Assembly (NCBI GenBank): GCA_050008495.1 | Contig: JBEKMN010000002.1 | Span: 1 to 64,000 of the forward strand | Origin: CAVROP01 sp050008495 | GTDB lineage: Bacteria; Acidobacteriota; Terriglobia; UBA7540 | Direction: 5' to 3' | DNA: 64,000 bases | Shown: positions 15,094 through 24,228 of the stretch, piece after piece | Numbering within the stretch: position 1 is the first letter of the stretch | How the letters are laid out: every line of letters begins with the position of its first letter | Made by a program: the position numbers and the translations under genes | Notes under the pieces: generated by a model | The model's database searches: none | What the model was told of the DNA's origin: nothing | The model's input: the letters and a program-made list of their open reading frames with translations, nothing else

Positions 15094-17346
15094 CTACTTT
15101 TTGCGCAATTCGACCAGCGAATGGCCGTAACCTGGGACCACAACTTCGAGGACGTAAGTGTTCCCCGAGCGCCGGGCTGTGGCCCCGTTGAACTCGTATG
15201 ACCCCGCTGCCTCGAGTCCCAGCTTGCCTGGATCGAGCTCAATGCGGCGATTGACCGTGTGATCCTCGAGGTTGAAACAGTTAACGACCGCCACCGGCTC
15301 GGTGGGATGTACGTGGGCGTGGACCATCTCATCGAGGCCGTAAAACGTTCCCGCTTTGAAGAAGGTCTCGAGGCGCCGGTAGGTCGCCATAGCTTCTTTC
15401 TGAGCTGTGCGCACGCTTGGGTCAGCGTGCGTTCCTCCAATGCCGAGATGTCGGCAGGTGGAGGCATTCCACCAGAACATCAAACACTGGGCGTTGTCTT
15501 TACGCTGGTCGATGTGAAGGTACAGGGGAAGGGAATAAGCCAGGTTGTAATAGTACAGGGCAATACTGTGTCCTCCCACCAGGTCCGTCATGGGATCCCA
15601 CATCAATTCGAAGGCCCAAACGGAGTCACACCCGGCGGCAGGATCGGCTTCCGCCCTGCCCCCAATTCCTTGGCCGTAATAGGTCGGAACGTAGCGGAGG
15701 CGCGTGCCGCCCAGCATCTGATCGTGCATCTCGATAAGCACATGGGGATGCCGGGCGTGGACCAGGCGAGCCAGCCTGTTGGTGGCTTCGACGTGCTCCT
15801 CGCGTCCGGAAGGAACGCGGTGGCCATGCTGCGGATCCCAGCATTCGCCGTTGCGCATCGTACCGTCAAACATGAAGAATCGAGCGCCATCGCGCGCCAG
15901 GGCCTCGAGGCGAGAGCGGGTCTCTTCTACGTATTGCGCCGACGCGCCGCAGAGCGACCCCTCGACGCGGCTGCCATCCCGGTTCATGCGGTCCAGGCTG
16001 CGAGGATAAGATGAGGGATCGCACCATCCGGAGAGAGGAGTATGGAGGGACAGGCTGAGTGCGTACTCCCGCGCAAGCATGGCAGTGAAATCCTTCATCC
16101 TGCCCAGCCGCGATTCGTCCCAAATCTTGGAGGCAAAGCGAGTGTCCCAACCGGGATCGAGGTAGAGCGCTTCGCAGCCTATATCGCGGGCCTTGGCGGC
16201 TTCCTCTCTCATGTCAGCCAAGGTGTAGTTCTTCTTTCGGTTCTCGGCTAGATCCATGCCGGGGAGCCAGTAAAGCTTATTGTCGTAAAGTTCATTCCAA
16301 TGCACCGGAGGGTTGAAACCCTTTGGACAGGCGTGCCCGCGGCTGTCCATCTCCGCGCGAAATGTGTAGAAACCTTCTTCGATCCCGCCTTCGAAGGCGG
16401 TGATTCGTGTAACTCCAAATCGGTGCGATTCCTGGGGAGCAAGCCAGGCGCCGCGCTCCGGATCGCCCTGGAAAATGCCAAAGCCTCCCCAGCGAAGGCC
16501 CGCTCGTCCGTCGTTCACGGTGACGCGGTCAAGCAGGGCCCATTCCATGCCGTCCTGCGAATACTTAGTCAGCAGGAAGCCGCGACGCCCTTCGGTAAGA
16601 ACCCAACCTTCGGAGGCGTAGAAAGGGTAAGACGTTTGGATAACCCCTGTCGCGTAGACCGTGGTCAATACAACGTTTCCGGAACGCTCGATGGGAGTCT
16701 CTGCTCGCAGGTGACTGCTCCGCGGCTCGCTGAGTACTTGACCAAGCGTGTAATCGGCATATTGGGCGCGGTTGCCGTTGGGTTCGCGCCGATACGGCAC
16801 TGCCGTGGCCTTGAAATCCTGCAGGGAACCGGTCACCGCTCCACCGTGAAGCGTCATCGGAAGCACGAAGCCGCAGCGGCCATAGGGTATGGCCAGGATG
16901 GCTGATCCACGGTTCGAGATCGTGATTTGCTCTTCAAGCCACGGACTGTCAATGGACATCCTGAATTCATGCTGCAGCCTGATGCCACCGGGGATCTCGC
17001 CCATCAGTCTGACCGTTCTGGTCTTGTCGTTTTGCGTTTCCCGGGCTTCACCGAAGGCCGGGGTCCCTATGGAATAGCTGTACTCGCCGCCGGCGAGGGC
17101 GATGCCAGAGGGAGAATGGACCAACTGAGCCTTCAAGCCCGCGCCTGCGTTGAGGCTGAGTTGCCAATGACTGTTTTCGAGCGTCACCGAGTTGGACGCT
17201 GATGCGACCTGGCCGTGCGAGCCGTCGCGGGGCTGCGCGGTTCCCATGTCTACCGAGAGCGCACTTGCCGAAAACATCGCTGCGGTCTTTAGGAATCGCT
17301 TCCGAGTCATCTGCGAAAACGAATTCTGTGGAGATTTCATGTTCAT
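15094..17346 (-). CDS. Exported glycoside hydrolase, GH36/alpha-galactosidase-like
   Basis: About 750 residues. A twin-arginine-like signal (MTRKRFLKTAAMFSASALS) is followed by an N-terminal beta-sandwich (about 55-340) and a TIM barrel (about 350-640). The barrel has EALYLDPGWDTRFASKIWDE, SLSLHTPLSGWCDP and RFFMFDGTMRNGEC, in which the Asp of MFDG is in the position of a clan GH-D nucleophile. A C-terminal beta domain ends the protein. Substrate is unknown; clan GH-D members cleave alpha-galactosides and related sugars. ATG 17346 is preferred because AGAGGA precedes it directly; the frame is open further upstream to 17427 without a signal-like sequence. It is divergent from the gene at 17452. 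Confidence 0.7.
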   Translation of the reverse strand: MNMKSPQNSFSQMTRKRFLKTAAMFSASALSVDMGTAQPRDGSHGQVASASNSVTLENSHWQLSLNAGAGLKAQLVHSPSGIALAGGEYSYSIGTPAFGEARETQNDKTRTVRLMGEIPGGIRLQHEFRMSIDSPWLEEQITISNRGSAILAIPYGRCGFVLPMTLHGGAVTGSLQDFKATAVPYRREPNGNRAQYADYTLGQVLSEPRSSHLRAETPIERSGNVVLTTVYATGVIQTSYPFYASEGWVLTEGRRGFLLTKYSQDGMEWALLDRVTVNDGRAGLRWGGFGIFQGDPERGAWLAPQESHRFGVTRITAFEGGIEEGFYTFRAEMDSRGHACPKGFNPPVHWNELYDNKLYWLPGMDLAENRKKNYTLADMREEAAKARDIGCEALYLDPGWDTRFASKIWDESRLGRMKDFTAMLAREYALSLSLHTPLSGWCDPSSYPRSLDRMNRDGSRVEGSLCGASAQYVEETRSRLEALARDGARFFMFDGTMRNGECWDPQHGHRVPSGREEHVEATNRLARLVHARHPHVLIEMHDQMLGGTRLRYVPTYYGQGIGGRAEADPAAGCDSVWAFELMWDPMTDLVGGHSIALYYYNLAYSLPLYLHIDQRKDNAQCLMFWWNASTCRHLGIGGTHADPSVRTAQKEAMATYRRLETFFKAGTFYGLDEMVHAHVHPTEPVAVVNCFNLEDHTVNRRIELDPGKLGLEAAGSYEFNGATARRSGNTYVLEVVVPGYGHSLVELRKK

Positions 17347-17451
17347 TCCTCTGCGCTCGGAAATCATACCATACCAAGCGAGACGGCCATGATTACGCCA
17401 CCAGCCGGGGTGTATACTGTTAGGCAAGATTGCGGTGGGAGATGGAAAGCC

Positions 17452-18027
17452 ATGAAAAGGAAACGAGAACTTTCCGCCATTTTATGCTTCGCGACTTGTC
17501 TAATGGTGCTGGGAACTTATGCTACGGCAAGCGGTCAGCAAACGCCCTCTGAAAAGCCCAACCAACTCGTAGCCGGAAAACTGATCTACGTCGAATCCAT
17601 GCAAGACGGTCTCGACCAGTGGATTATCGACTTCCTCCGCCGCTGGGGAAAATACAAGGTTACATCCAACCCGGAAGGAGTGGATTTGGTGATCCAGGCC
17701 GTCAAGCCGGACGAGGACCTCCGCCTCGAGACGAGGGGCGGCACCGCCGAGCCGAAGGGTTCCGACCGGCCGCATTTGCCCCTATCGAAGAAGCATACTG
17801 AGCTCCCGGCAACCTCGATCGCGGTTGTAAATTGGATATCCAGCCAGACCGTCTGGCAAGCTGACATCCTGAACCGAAAGCCGAAGAAGGATGAAGCCGA
17901 TGTTCCTGCGGGCCCGCAGACGAAGATTTTTGCTCGTGACATGACCTCGGACCAGATCGCGGCGAAAGTGGTGGAGAAGCTGAAGGAGTATGAACAAGGT
18001 TTGGAGAAACCGAGCGGGGGAAAATGA
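17452..18027 (+). CDS. Exported protein of unknown function
   Basis: 191 residues with a Sec signal (MKRKRELSAILCFATCLMVLG, cleavage near ATASGQ). The mature part has an alpha/beta look: KLIYVESMQDGLDQWIIDFLRRWGKYKVT, then VDLVIQAVKP, and a late strand VVNWISSQTVWQADIL. This resembles small periplasmic proteins that compute a resistant or orphan DUF4136-like fold, but I do not claim a family. It ends with ATGA shared with the next gene, so translation is coupled. Confidence 0.6.
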   Translation: MKRKRELSAILCFATCLMVLGTYATASGQQTPSEKPNQLVAGKLIYVESMQDGLDQWIIDFLRRWGKYKVTSNPEGVDLVIQAVKPDEDLRLETRGGTAEPKGSDRPHLPLSKKHTELPATSIAVVNWISSQTVWQADILNRKPKKDEADVPAGPQTKIFARDMTSDQIAAKVVEKLKEYEQGLEKPSGGK

Positions 18028-18866
18028 GAATCGCCATCACGGGCGCGGCAGGATTGTTCGGACACGGTCTGGTGGCGGCCTTTTCCTCGCGCCACAGCGT
18101 CATCCCTTTGACACGAGCCGACGCCGATATCACGGATGCGGAAGCAGTGCGCGTGCTTCTGGATCGAATCCGTCCGGAGGTTGTGGTCCACCCGGCGGGA
18201 ATTCCCGATTTGGATATTGCCGATGCTGACCCGGCGCAAGCGCATCGGGTGAACGTCGAGGGGACCCGCCACGTGGTGGAGTCGGCACGCGCGGTTGGAG
18301 CCGCGGTCGTCTACATTTCTACGGATGCCGTCTTCAATGGCCAAAGCACGCGGCCCTACGTCGAGTCCGACCAGCCTGACCCCATCACGATTTACGGGCG
18401 AACGAAGCTGGCTGGCGAGATCATCACGCAAACCCTTCCGCAGCACTGGATCTTTCGTGTTCCGGTCCTGTTCGGGCCCGGGAAGACTAATTTCATCGAA
18501 AAAGGCCTGCGCAAAATCGCAGCCGGGGAAGATTACAGGGTGGCCTCCGACCAGACGGGTTGCGCCACATACACCGTCGATGCCGGCTACAAGATCATGG
18601 AGGTCGTTGAGGCGCGCCGCTATGGCCTCTATCACCTCGCAAACCAGGGAACCTGCACACGCTTCGAACTCGCCCGGCGCGCCGTCGAGTTGGCCGGGCT
18701 GGATTCCAACAAAGTGGTCGGCGTCCCTGCGGCGCAGTTGGGGCGCCGTGCTCCCAGACTGAAATATGCAGTGATGGAAATGGCCGCACTCAAAGCGGCC
18801 GGATTCTCATTGCCCCGGCCCTGGCTCGAGGCGCTGGGGGACTACCTTCGCACAATCTCCTTCTAA
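18024..18866 (+). CDS. dTDP-4-dehydrorhamnose reductase-like sugar-nucleotide reductase (RfbD family)
   Basis: 280 residues of an extended SDR: GAAGLFGHGL at 7-16 is the NAD(P) glycine motif, YISTDAVFNG at about 95-104 holds the conserved Thr, and IYGRTKLAGE is the YxxxK catalytic pair. The C-terminal part (GLYHLANQG, SRFELAR-like) matches RfbD. In the dTDP-rhamnose pathway the enzyme reduces dTDP-4-keto-rhamnose. No rfbA/B/C genes are next to it, so it may act on another nucleotide sugar. Overlap of 4 bases with the upstream exported-protein gene. Confidence 0.8.
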   Translation: MRIAITGAAGLFGHGLVAAFSSRHSVIPLTRADADITDAEAVRVLLDRIRPEVVVHPAGIPDLDIADADPAQAHRVNVEGTRHVVESARAVGAAVVYISTDAVFNGQSTRPYVESDQPDPITIYGRTKLAGEIITQTLPQHWIFRVPVLFGPGKTNFIEKGLRKIAAGEDYRVASDQTGCATYTVDAGYKIMEVVEARRYGLYHLANQGTCTRFELARRAVELAGLDSNKVVGVPAAQLGRRAPRLKYAVMEMAALKAAGFSLPRPWLEALGDYLRTISF

Positions 18867-18919
18867 AGGCGATGCCGGGGAGGTGTCTGCGCGGCCCTGG
18901 GCAACCACGAGGGTAGCCC

Positions 18920-19372
18920 TCAGAACGGAAAACCCGCAGGCGGACGTGCCGACGGCGATTGACGGGAGGATGAATCGGGAGGTGGTGGCGAGAATCCCAG
19001 GAGGGAACGGAGCCGCTCCCAGAGTTCCTGCATCACCCGGTGCCGGGGGATGAAGGGCCAATGGTTCTTCTTGATCAACTCCATGGTTTGAGGATCGGAG
19101 ACGTCACCGGTAATCACCAAAACCTTGCCTACCAAACTCGGCCGAAGGTTCTTGAGGGCAGAGACCGCCTCTGTGACGTTCATCTCGGAGCAGCGGAGGT
19201 CCAGAAGAACCGCGTCAAAGCTCCGCTTTTCTACCATGGCCAGCGCCTCGCGAGCGTTGGGGACAATGTCGCCTTCGCATCGCAGTCCTGCCAGCAGGAC
19301 GCAGAGGACGTTACGGATGGATGGTTCATCCTCGATGATGAGAACGGTGCGAAGCTCGTGACCTTGATTCAA
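18920..19372 (-). CDS. Stand-alone response regulator receiver protein with degenerate switch
   Basis: 150 residues, a single CheY-like receiver domain. Acidic pair E14/D15 (IEDEPS), phospho-acceptor D58 (VLLDLR) and T/G of LVITGD are present. The conserved Lys-Pro of the beta5-alpha5 loop is replaced: the segment reads HWPFIPRHRVMQEL where KPF would be expected. The C-terminal 25 residues are a Pro/Ser-rich tail. There is no DNA-binding output domain and no kinase neighbour. Phosphorylation may be possible, but signalling through the Lys is altered. Confidence 0.8.
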   Translation of the reverse strand: MNQGHELRTVLIIEDEPSIRNVLCVLLAGLRCEGDIVPNAREALAMVEKRSFDAVLLDLRCSEMNVTEAVSALKNLRPSLVGKVLVITGDVSDPQTMELIKKNHWPFIPRHRVMQELWERLRSLLGFSPPPPDSSSRQSPSARPPAGFPF

Positions 19373-19548
19373 AGAATCCTCGCTGAGGTTCGAAAAACAG
19401 ACGGCACTTATTCAGTCATGCGCCGCGCCCCCACGCACTGAGCCGCGTCAATGCAAATTACACACTAATTGATCTTGCCGTCAACAGTATTAAGGTAATG
19501 CCCCCCTCTCAAGCCGAATCCCTTTGCTTCCATGCCATCCCGCCGACT

Positions 19549-19628
19549 GTCATTCTGAGCGAAGCGAAGAACCCCTTTAGTTAACGGCCTTGAAAACTGC
19601 GGAGATTCTTCGCTTCGCTCAGAATGAC
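19549..19628. repeat. Palindromic dispersed repeat (family A), copy 2
   Basis: GTCATTCTGAGCGAAGCGAA at the left and TTCGCTTCGCTCAGAATGAC at the right are perfect complements around a 40-base centre. Lies in the gap (19373-19643) between two minus-strand genes. The rest of that gap has no gene. Confidence 0.85.
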
Positions 19629-19643
19629 GGCCGTAGGCGTAGG

Positions 19644-20366
19644 TCACTTACCGGAGGAGGGAGTTGAAAACTCCAAATCATGCCCAGGCAGAATTCGGGC
19701 CTCCATGGCAAGAATGCGCTCCCGATCTGCTTGGTACTGTTTTCGGTGGTGGGGAATCATCGTCAGGACTTTTTCATCGTGCGTGCGGCTGAGCAAAGCG
19801 TCCCCCGCGATCACCGCGCGCTGGCTGTCGCCCTGGACAATGATGGAAGCATGGCCGGGAACGTGTCCGGAAGTGATCAGGCTCTCAAGGTTATGCGGCA
19901 GCGGGTGTTTCTCGATCCACCGGAACTGGGAAGGGTCACCCAGTCGTTTGGGATCCCACCAGCGCAGTGCGAATCTCCGGAGTTTTCCCATCATTTCCTC
20001 TGCTCGCTCGTAGTCGAAGGTCTCCGGATAGTATTTCAGAATGAGCGTCTCCCAGTTCTGCTGGTCCAGAAGATCGGAGTAGGCCGCCCGGCACCAGTCG
20101 TAGGACTCCTGGGAGCCGAAAATTTCGCTGGCTGGAAAGAGCCTGTTGTTCGACACGTGGTCGATATGAAAGTGAGAGTTGATGACTGTCTTGATATCCG
20201 CGGGCTTCAAGCCGCGGAGTTCCAGAGCCTTTACAATCGAGTGCGCCTCGTGGGGCATTCCCGTGTCCACAATGACGTGATGTTTCCCATTGGAGAGAAG
20301 CACCGAGGTCGCACCATGCCAACTCCCCGGCAACAACACGTCGACTTTCCACTCGCTGTTCTGCAT
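19644..20366 (-). CDS. Metallo-beta-lactamase-fold hydrolase (AHL-lactonase-like group)
   Basis: 240 residues. Zinc motif HFHIDH at 65-70 (HxHxDH), then GHVPGHAS, AGDALLS and LPGHD supply the remaining ligands in the usual order. This set and the length fit N-acyl-homoserine lactonase or related lactone/phosphotriester hydrolases, but the fold is shared by many enzymes, so the substrate is open. No signal peptide; cytoplasmic. It has no obvious operon partner. Confidence 0.8.
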   Translation of the reverse strand: MQNSEWKVDVLLPGSWHGATSVLLSNGKHHVIVDTGMPHEAHSIVKALELRGLKPADIKTVINSHFHIDHVSNNRLFPASEIFGSQESYDWCRAAYSDLLDQQNWETLILKYYPETFDYERAEEMMGKLRRFALRWWDPKRLGDPSQFRWIEKHPLPHNLESLITSGHVPGHASIIVQGDSQRAVIAGDALLSRTHDEKVLTMIPHHRKQYQADRERILAMEARILPGHDLEFSTPSSGK

Positions 20367-20528
20367 GCCGTTCCCTCAACAATGCGTGCAAGCACCTCCG
20401 CACCAGCAGAGGCAGTTCTGCCTGTGCCACTTGCACCTCGTCATGCCATTCTAACAGGAACGGTTACAGCGCAGGCGGCAAAATGGGTTTTCATGCTTTA
20501 ATGAGGAAGGGAGTCATTATCAGGGAGG

Positions 20529-22292
20529 CTAACTTTCATCCTCGGCAGTCCAGCGGCTAAGCCTGAGAATATCTGCGGCGCGCGCCGCGCCGATCGGCGT
20601 GGTGTTGCCATCACGATCAACCACCACCACATTTTCAGTGTTGTGAGCCTCCATTTCCGCTATCACTCTTCGGACGCTCTCCCCGCGCCGGGCCACAACG
20701 TAGTCTTGGCGAGCGACATCCCGGACTTTCAAATCGGAGTCAACGCCTTTCAGTAAATCTATTGCTTCCACAATTCCCGCCAGCCGCCCGTCCTTTTCGA
20801 CAACCGGGATTACACCCGTGGTCTCAGGAGTAACGTCGCGAACCACGATCTTGACCTCATCGTCGGGTTTGACCGTTGTGAACTCCTTGCGCATGACTTG
20901 CTCAATCCGGGCCCGCATCAGAACCGGGACGGAATAATCCTGAAGAACAATCAAACCTCGTTTGACGAGCTTACCGGTCATGATGGATTCGGCGCTGAAG
21001 AGCCTGACGAACCCGTCAGAGATGACGCAGCACACTACTAGGGGAAGAAGCGCGTTGGGATTCCGGCTAAGTTCGAAAAGGAATACGATGGAGGTAAACG
21101 GTGCGCGGGCGATTCCCCCAAAAACCGCAGCCATGGCCACTAACGCATAAAGGGCGGGGTCGCTTACGAAACCAGGGAAGAAGTGATGCCACGCCTGCGC
21201 ATAGACCGCTCCGACCCCACCGCCGACGATGAGGGAAGGAGCGAAAACTCCTCCCGTGGTTCCCGATCCGAGCGAGATGACTAGAGCCCAGAATTTCGCC
21301 AGGGAAACGCCCAGCAGGGTTCCTGTCGATAAGCGATCGTTCAGCATGTCGCGAATCGTGTCGTAACCTGTACCGAAGACCTGGGGATAGAAATACCCAA
21401 TGATTCCCAGCAACAAAGCTCCGAAGACCGGCGCCCAGATCAGCCGCGGCCTTATGGGGAAGTGGTTGTCGAACAGGTCTTCCAGCCAGAAGAGTACCCG
21501 GATCATGCAGATGGCAATCAGGCCCATGACCAAACCCATCAGAGCGAAGAGCCACAATTCCTGCATGTTTTTTACGGCAAAGGCGGGCGTGGGAAAAAGC
21601 GGAGCCCAACCCCTGAAATGGACCGCTACTGCCGTCGCCACAGAAGAAGAGATGGCGACGGGGATGAAGGACCGGGCTCGAAACTCGAAAAGGAGCAGTT
21701 CGATAGCCACCAAAATTCCCGCGAAGGGCGCCACAAAGGTCGCCGCCATCCCGGCGGCCGCGCCCGAAGCCAGCAGGACCCGGCGCTGGTAAGGAGTCAA
21801 CTTCACCACTTGCGCGAAGATAGACCCGAACGCCGCTCCGGTCTGTATGATGGGGCCTTCCGCTCCGAAGGGCCCACCCGTCCCGATGGCAAAAGCTGTG
21901 GCCAGCGGCTTCAATATCCCAACCCGCATCCGAACCAAGCTCTTTCCAATCAGCACCGCTTCCATCGCTTCGGGAATGCCGTGGCCTTTCAGGGTCGGCT
22001 CCCAGAAATAGACCATGAGGCCCACCAAGAGGCCGCCGATGGGCGGTATGAGAATGACCCATGCTCCAAGGTGATGGTGAACAGGATAAGTAATGGCAAA
22101 CGACCACTTACCGTAGAAAAACAGATTCGTAAACAAGTATATGAGTTCAAGCAACCCTTGTGCCACGAGCCCGGCGATAAAGCCGACGAGGGCCGCAAAA
22201 GCGGAGGTAATGGCCACGGTCGGTTCGAGGGCCTTGCCAAATTCCTTGAACCAAACAGTTCCACGGTTGGCTTGGGGCTGGGATCGCGTCAT
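20529..22292 (-). CDS. ClC-family chloride channel/antiporter with C-terminal CBS pair
   Basis: 587 residues. About ten membrane segments to residue 430, with the selectivity motifs GGPFGAEGPI (gating glutamate retained; the usual Arg of GREGP is Ala), GSGTTGGVFAPSLI and the late membrane tyrosine region. Residues about 445-580 form two CBS domains, which in ClC proteins bind nucleotides and modulate transport. The gating Glu suggests a Cl-/H+ exchanger over a pure channel. It lies 9 bases after the MarR gene and is probably co-transcribed with it. Confidence 0.92.
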   Translation of the reverse strand: MTRSQPQANRGTVWFKEFGKALEPTVAITSAFAALVGFIAGLVAQGLLELIYLFTNLFFYGKWSFAITYPVHHHLGAWVILIPPIGGLLVGLMVYFWEPTLKGHGIPEAMEAVLIGKSLVRMRVGILKPLATAFAIGTGGPFGAEGPIIQTGAAFGSIFAQVVKLTPYQRRVLLASGAAAGMAATFVAPFAGILVAIELLLFEFRARSFIPVAISSSVATAVAVHFRGWAPLFPTPAFAVKNMQELWLFALMGLVMGLIAICMIRVLFWLEDLFDNHFPIRPRLIWAPVFGALLLGIIGYFYPQVFGTGYDTIRDMLNDRLSTGTLLGVSLAKFWALVISLGSGTTGGVFAPSLIVGGGVGAVYAQAWHHFFPGFVSDPALYALVAMAAVFGGIARAPFTSIVFLFELSRNPNALLPLVVCCVISDGFVRLFSAESIMTGKLVKRGLIVLQDYSVPVLMRARIEQVMRKEFTTVKPDDEVKIVVRDVTPETTGVIPVVEKDGRLAGIVEAIDLLKGVDSDLKVRDVARQDYVVARRGESVRRVIAEMEAHNTENVVVVDRDGNTTPIGAARAADILRLSRWTAEDES

Positions 22293-22301
22293 GGGATTTA
22301 A

Positions 22302-22760
22302 TTAGGCTCCTGCCTCCGGCACGAGGAACTTCGGTTTGGCCTTGAGAGCCTTGCCCAGGTCGAGCTGAATTCGCTCGAGTTCTTGAAGGTGGAGGGTGGC
22401 GAGGCCGTTCAAGGCAGTACTGCCGCGCCGAGTCAGGCGGACACGAACATAGCGGCGGTCTCGCCCGACTTGGTTCTTGTGGACCAGGCCTTTGCTGCAC
22501 GCCCTTTGCACGAGTCCTACGACCGCGTTGTGACGCTCCTGCAAGAACTCCGCCAATTCGCTGATGGTGGCCCAGCCGCGGCCGGTGTACCCCGCGACGC
22601 CCAGAAGCAGGACGTACTGCTGGGGTGTCAGATCATGCTCTCGCGTGGCGCTCTCGCTGAAACGAAGAAAGCGGCGGAGATTGTACCGGAACCAGGCAAG
22701 GCGCCGGATGACCAGGGAATTCGTTGACCGACGTCCCACAGAAGGATTACGTCGCTGCAT
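22302..22760 (-). CDS. MarR-family transcriptional regulator
   Basis: 152 residues, winged helix: LTPQQYVLLLGVAGYTGRGWATISELAEFLQ, then the recognition segment HNAVVGLVQRACSKGLV and the wing RRYVRVRLTRRG. The protein probably represses its own operon with the ClC gene. The start is at 22760. The -10 box ends only about 8 bases upstream, so the transcript is probably leaderless or nearly so. Confidence 0.88.
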   Translation of the reverse strand: MQRRNPSVGRRSTNSLVIRRLAWFRYNLRRFLRFSESATREHDLTPQQYVLLLGVAGYTGRGWATISELAEFLQERHNAVVGLVQRACSKGLVHKNQVGRDRRYVRVRLTRRGSTALNGLATLHLQELERIQLDLGKALKAKPKFLVPEAGA

Positions 22761-22768
22761 AATGTGGA

Positions 22769-22785
22769 ATTATATCACAGTGTGA
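22769..22785 (-). promoter_or_regulatory. MarR promoter -10 box and palindromic operator
   Basis: On the minus strand TATAAT occupies 22774-22769, 8 bases before the ATG. Immediately upstream, TCACA-G-TGTGA (22775-22785) is a perfect palindrome touching the -10 box, placed as an autorepression site would be. No good -35 box was seen. Confidence 0.5.
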
Positions 22786-22794
22786 CTTAGTTGG

Positions 22795-24126
22795 CTACTC
22801 CTTGGGCCACTCGAAGGGGAACATCTTTCCGGCATCCTCGGGAGTAAGTTTGGCGCCCAGGCTGGCGGCGGCGTAAGCCAGGACGGGATCGCGGCCGGCA
22901 GCCAGGTCCGCGGCAGTCGGAAGCCTCAGCTCATCCGGCGTTACCCCGCCGTGCTCGAGGCTTTCCCCATCGGCCATGATGAGGTCGGATTCGGTGATCG
23001 AGGCGCCATAGAAAACCACGATTTGGGCGCCCATTTTATAGGTGAAGAATTTCGCTTCCATGACGCTGCCCGCCGAACGGTCGCCGATGACCACGCCACG
23101 CTTCTCGAGTTGCACGACGCGCGCGAATACCTCAGCTGCGGAACTCGACTGAGAATCCACGAGTACGACCAGTTTGCCTCTGAAGCTCTTACTACCCCTC
23201 GACTTGGCGATCTCCGGCTTGAGCTCCTTGCGCCCCTTACGGTCGCCGATCTTGACGTCTTGCTCGAAGATGCCCCCGAGCAGGCACCTGAGCGTTTCAA
23301 TGGCACCGCCCGGGTTTCCGCGCAAGTCTATGATAATGGCTTGATGCTTGCGGGCCAGATCGACCAGACCATTGACCTCTTGCTCAAGATAGGAAAGGCT
23401 CGGGAGTTTGGCGACCAACAACTCGTCACCCAACGAGGCAGAGCGTATGCGCGCCAGATACCTTTGGTAATCCAATTCTCGAATCATGTTCCGGTGGTCC
23501 ACGCCTCCGCTTTGAGTCATCAAATTACGGACTTGGTCGAGTTCGACGATCTTAGCCGCGACGATGACAACGCGCTCCTGGCCGTTGGGGTCACGAAGGC
23601 CAAGCCGCACCGCGGACTGCGGGCTAAGTGCGTTCAATTGGTAGTCCAATTTCGGTAGCAGTTCCCGGCTGGGGAGGAGGCCCTCGATGGCCGCTACCTC
23701 GTCGCCAGGCTTCACGCCTTTCGCCTCGGCGTCGCTGCCGGGTCGAACTTGCGTGACGTAACACCGGGCGCCAATCATGGCTGTCCGAAAGCCGTAATCG
23801 TGCCGGGTAGTCCGTAGCGGGGGAATGAAAAAGGTGTGCGAGTCGTTGAGCGTGTCGAGAACTGCGGTGATCTGGGCTAGCGCCATGCTGGCAGAAGTCG
23901 CAGTCTTAATACTACTCTTCGCCGCCGCGACTTCTGCCTCCCAATCCACACCGTGTAACTGCGGGTCGTAGTAGTACTTGCGAATGTCCTTGCTGACATT
24001 CTCCAACATCGTCAGCACAACTTCGCGATCATCTTTGGACATTTGCTGGGATCCAGCCGCCGGCACTAAAAACGGCGCCAGGGCTGTCAGGCAAAGAATG
24101 ATCGCAGCAGCCTTCTTTCCCCTCAT
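22795..24126 (-). CDS. S41-family (C-terminal-processing-like) peptidase, exported
   Basis: A Sec signal (MRGKKAAAIILCLTALAPFLVPAAG) is followed by a PDZ-like region (CYVTQVRPGSDAEAKGVKPGDEVAAIEG) and the S41 catalytic core. That core has IIDLRGNPGG, and DSQSSSAAEVFARVVQ contains the predicted nucleophile Ser; RSAGSVMEAKFF follows. The usual catalytic Lys lies in the same block (Ser-Lys dyad, family knowledge). AGGAGG precedes the ATG at 24126 by 6 bases, which decides this start over the longer frame to 24186. The protein is probably periplasmic or secreted. Confidence 0.88.
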   Translation of the reverse strand: MRGKKAAAIILCLTALAPFLVPAAGSQQMSKDDREVVLTMLENVSKDIRKYYYDPQLHGVDWEAEVAAAKSSIKTATSASMALAQITAVLDTLNDSHTFFIPPLRTTRHDYGFRTAMIGARCYVTQVRPGSDAEAKGVKPGDEVAAIEGLLPSRELLPKLDYQLNALSPQSAVRLGLRDPNGQERVVIVAAKIVELDQVRNLMTQSGGVDHRNMIRELDYQRYLARIRSASLGDELLVAKLPSLSYLEQEVNGLVDLARKHQAIIIDLRGNPGGAIETLRCLLGGIFEQDVKIGDRKGRKELKPEIAKSRGSKSFRGKLVVLVDSQSSSAAEVFARVVQLEKRGVVIGDRSAGSVMEAKFFTYKMGAQIVVFYGASITESDLIMADGESLEHGGVTPDELRLPTAADLAAGRDPVLAYAAASLGAKLTPEDAGKMFPFEWPKE

Positions 24127-24228
24127 AGGGCCTCCTGACAGATCGCCCGACGCAAGAGTGACTCCTGTGGCCCGCTTGAGCGGCAATGAGGGTTGGGCCT
24201 TGGACCGCGATCGGAGATTCGCCTTTCC

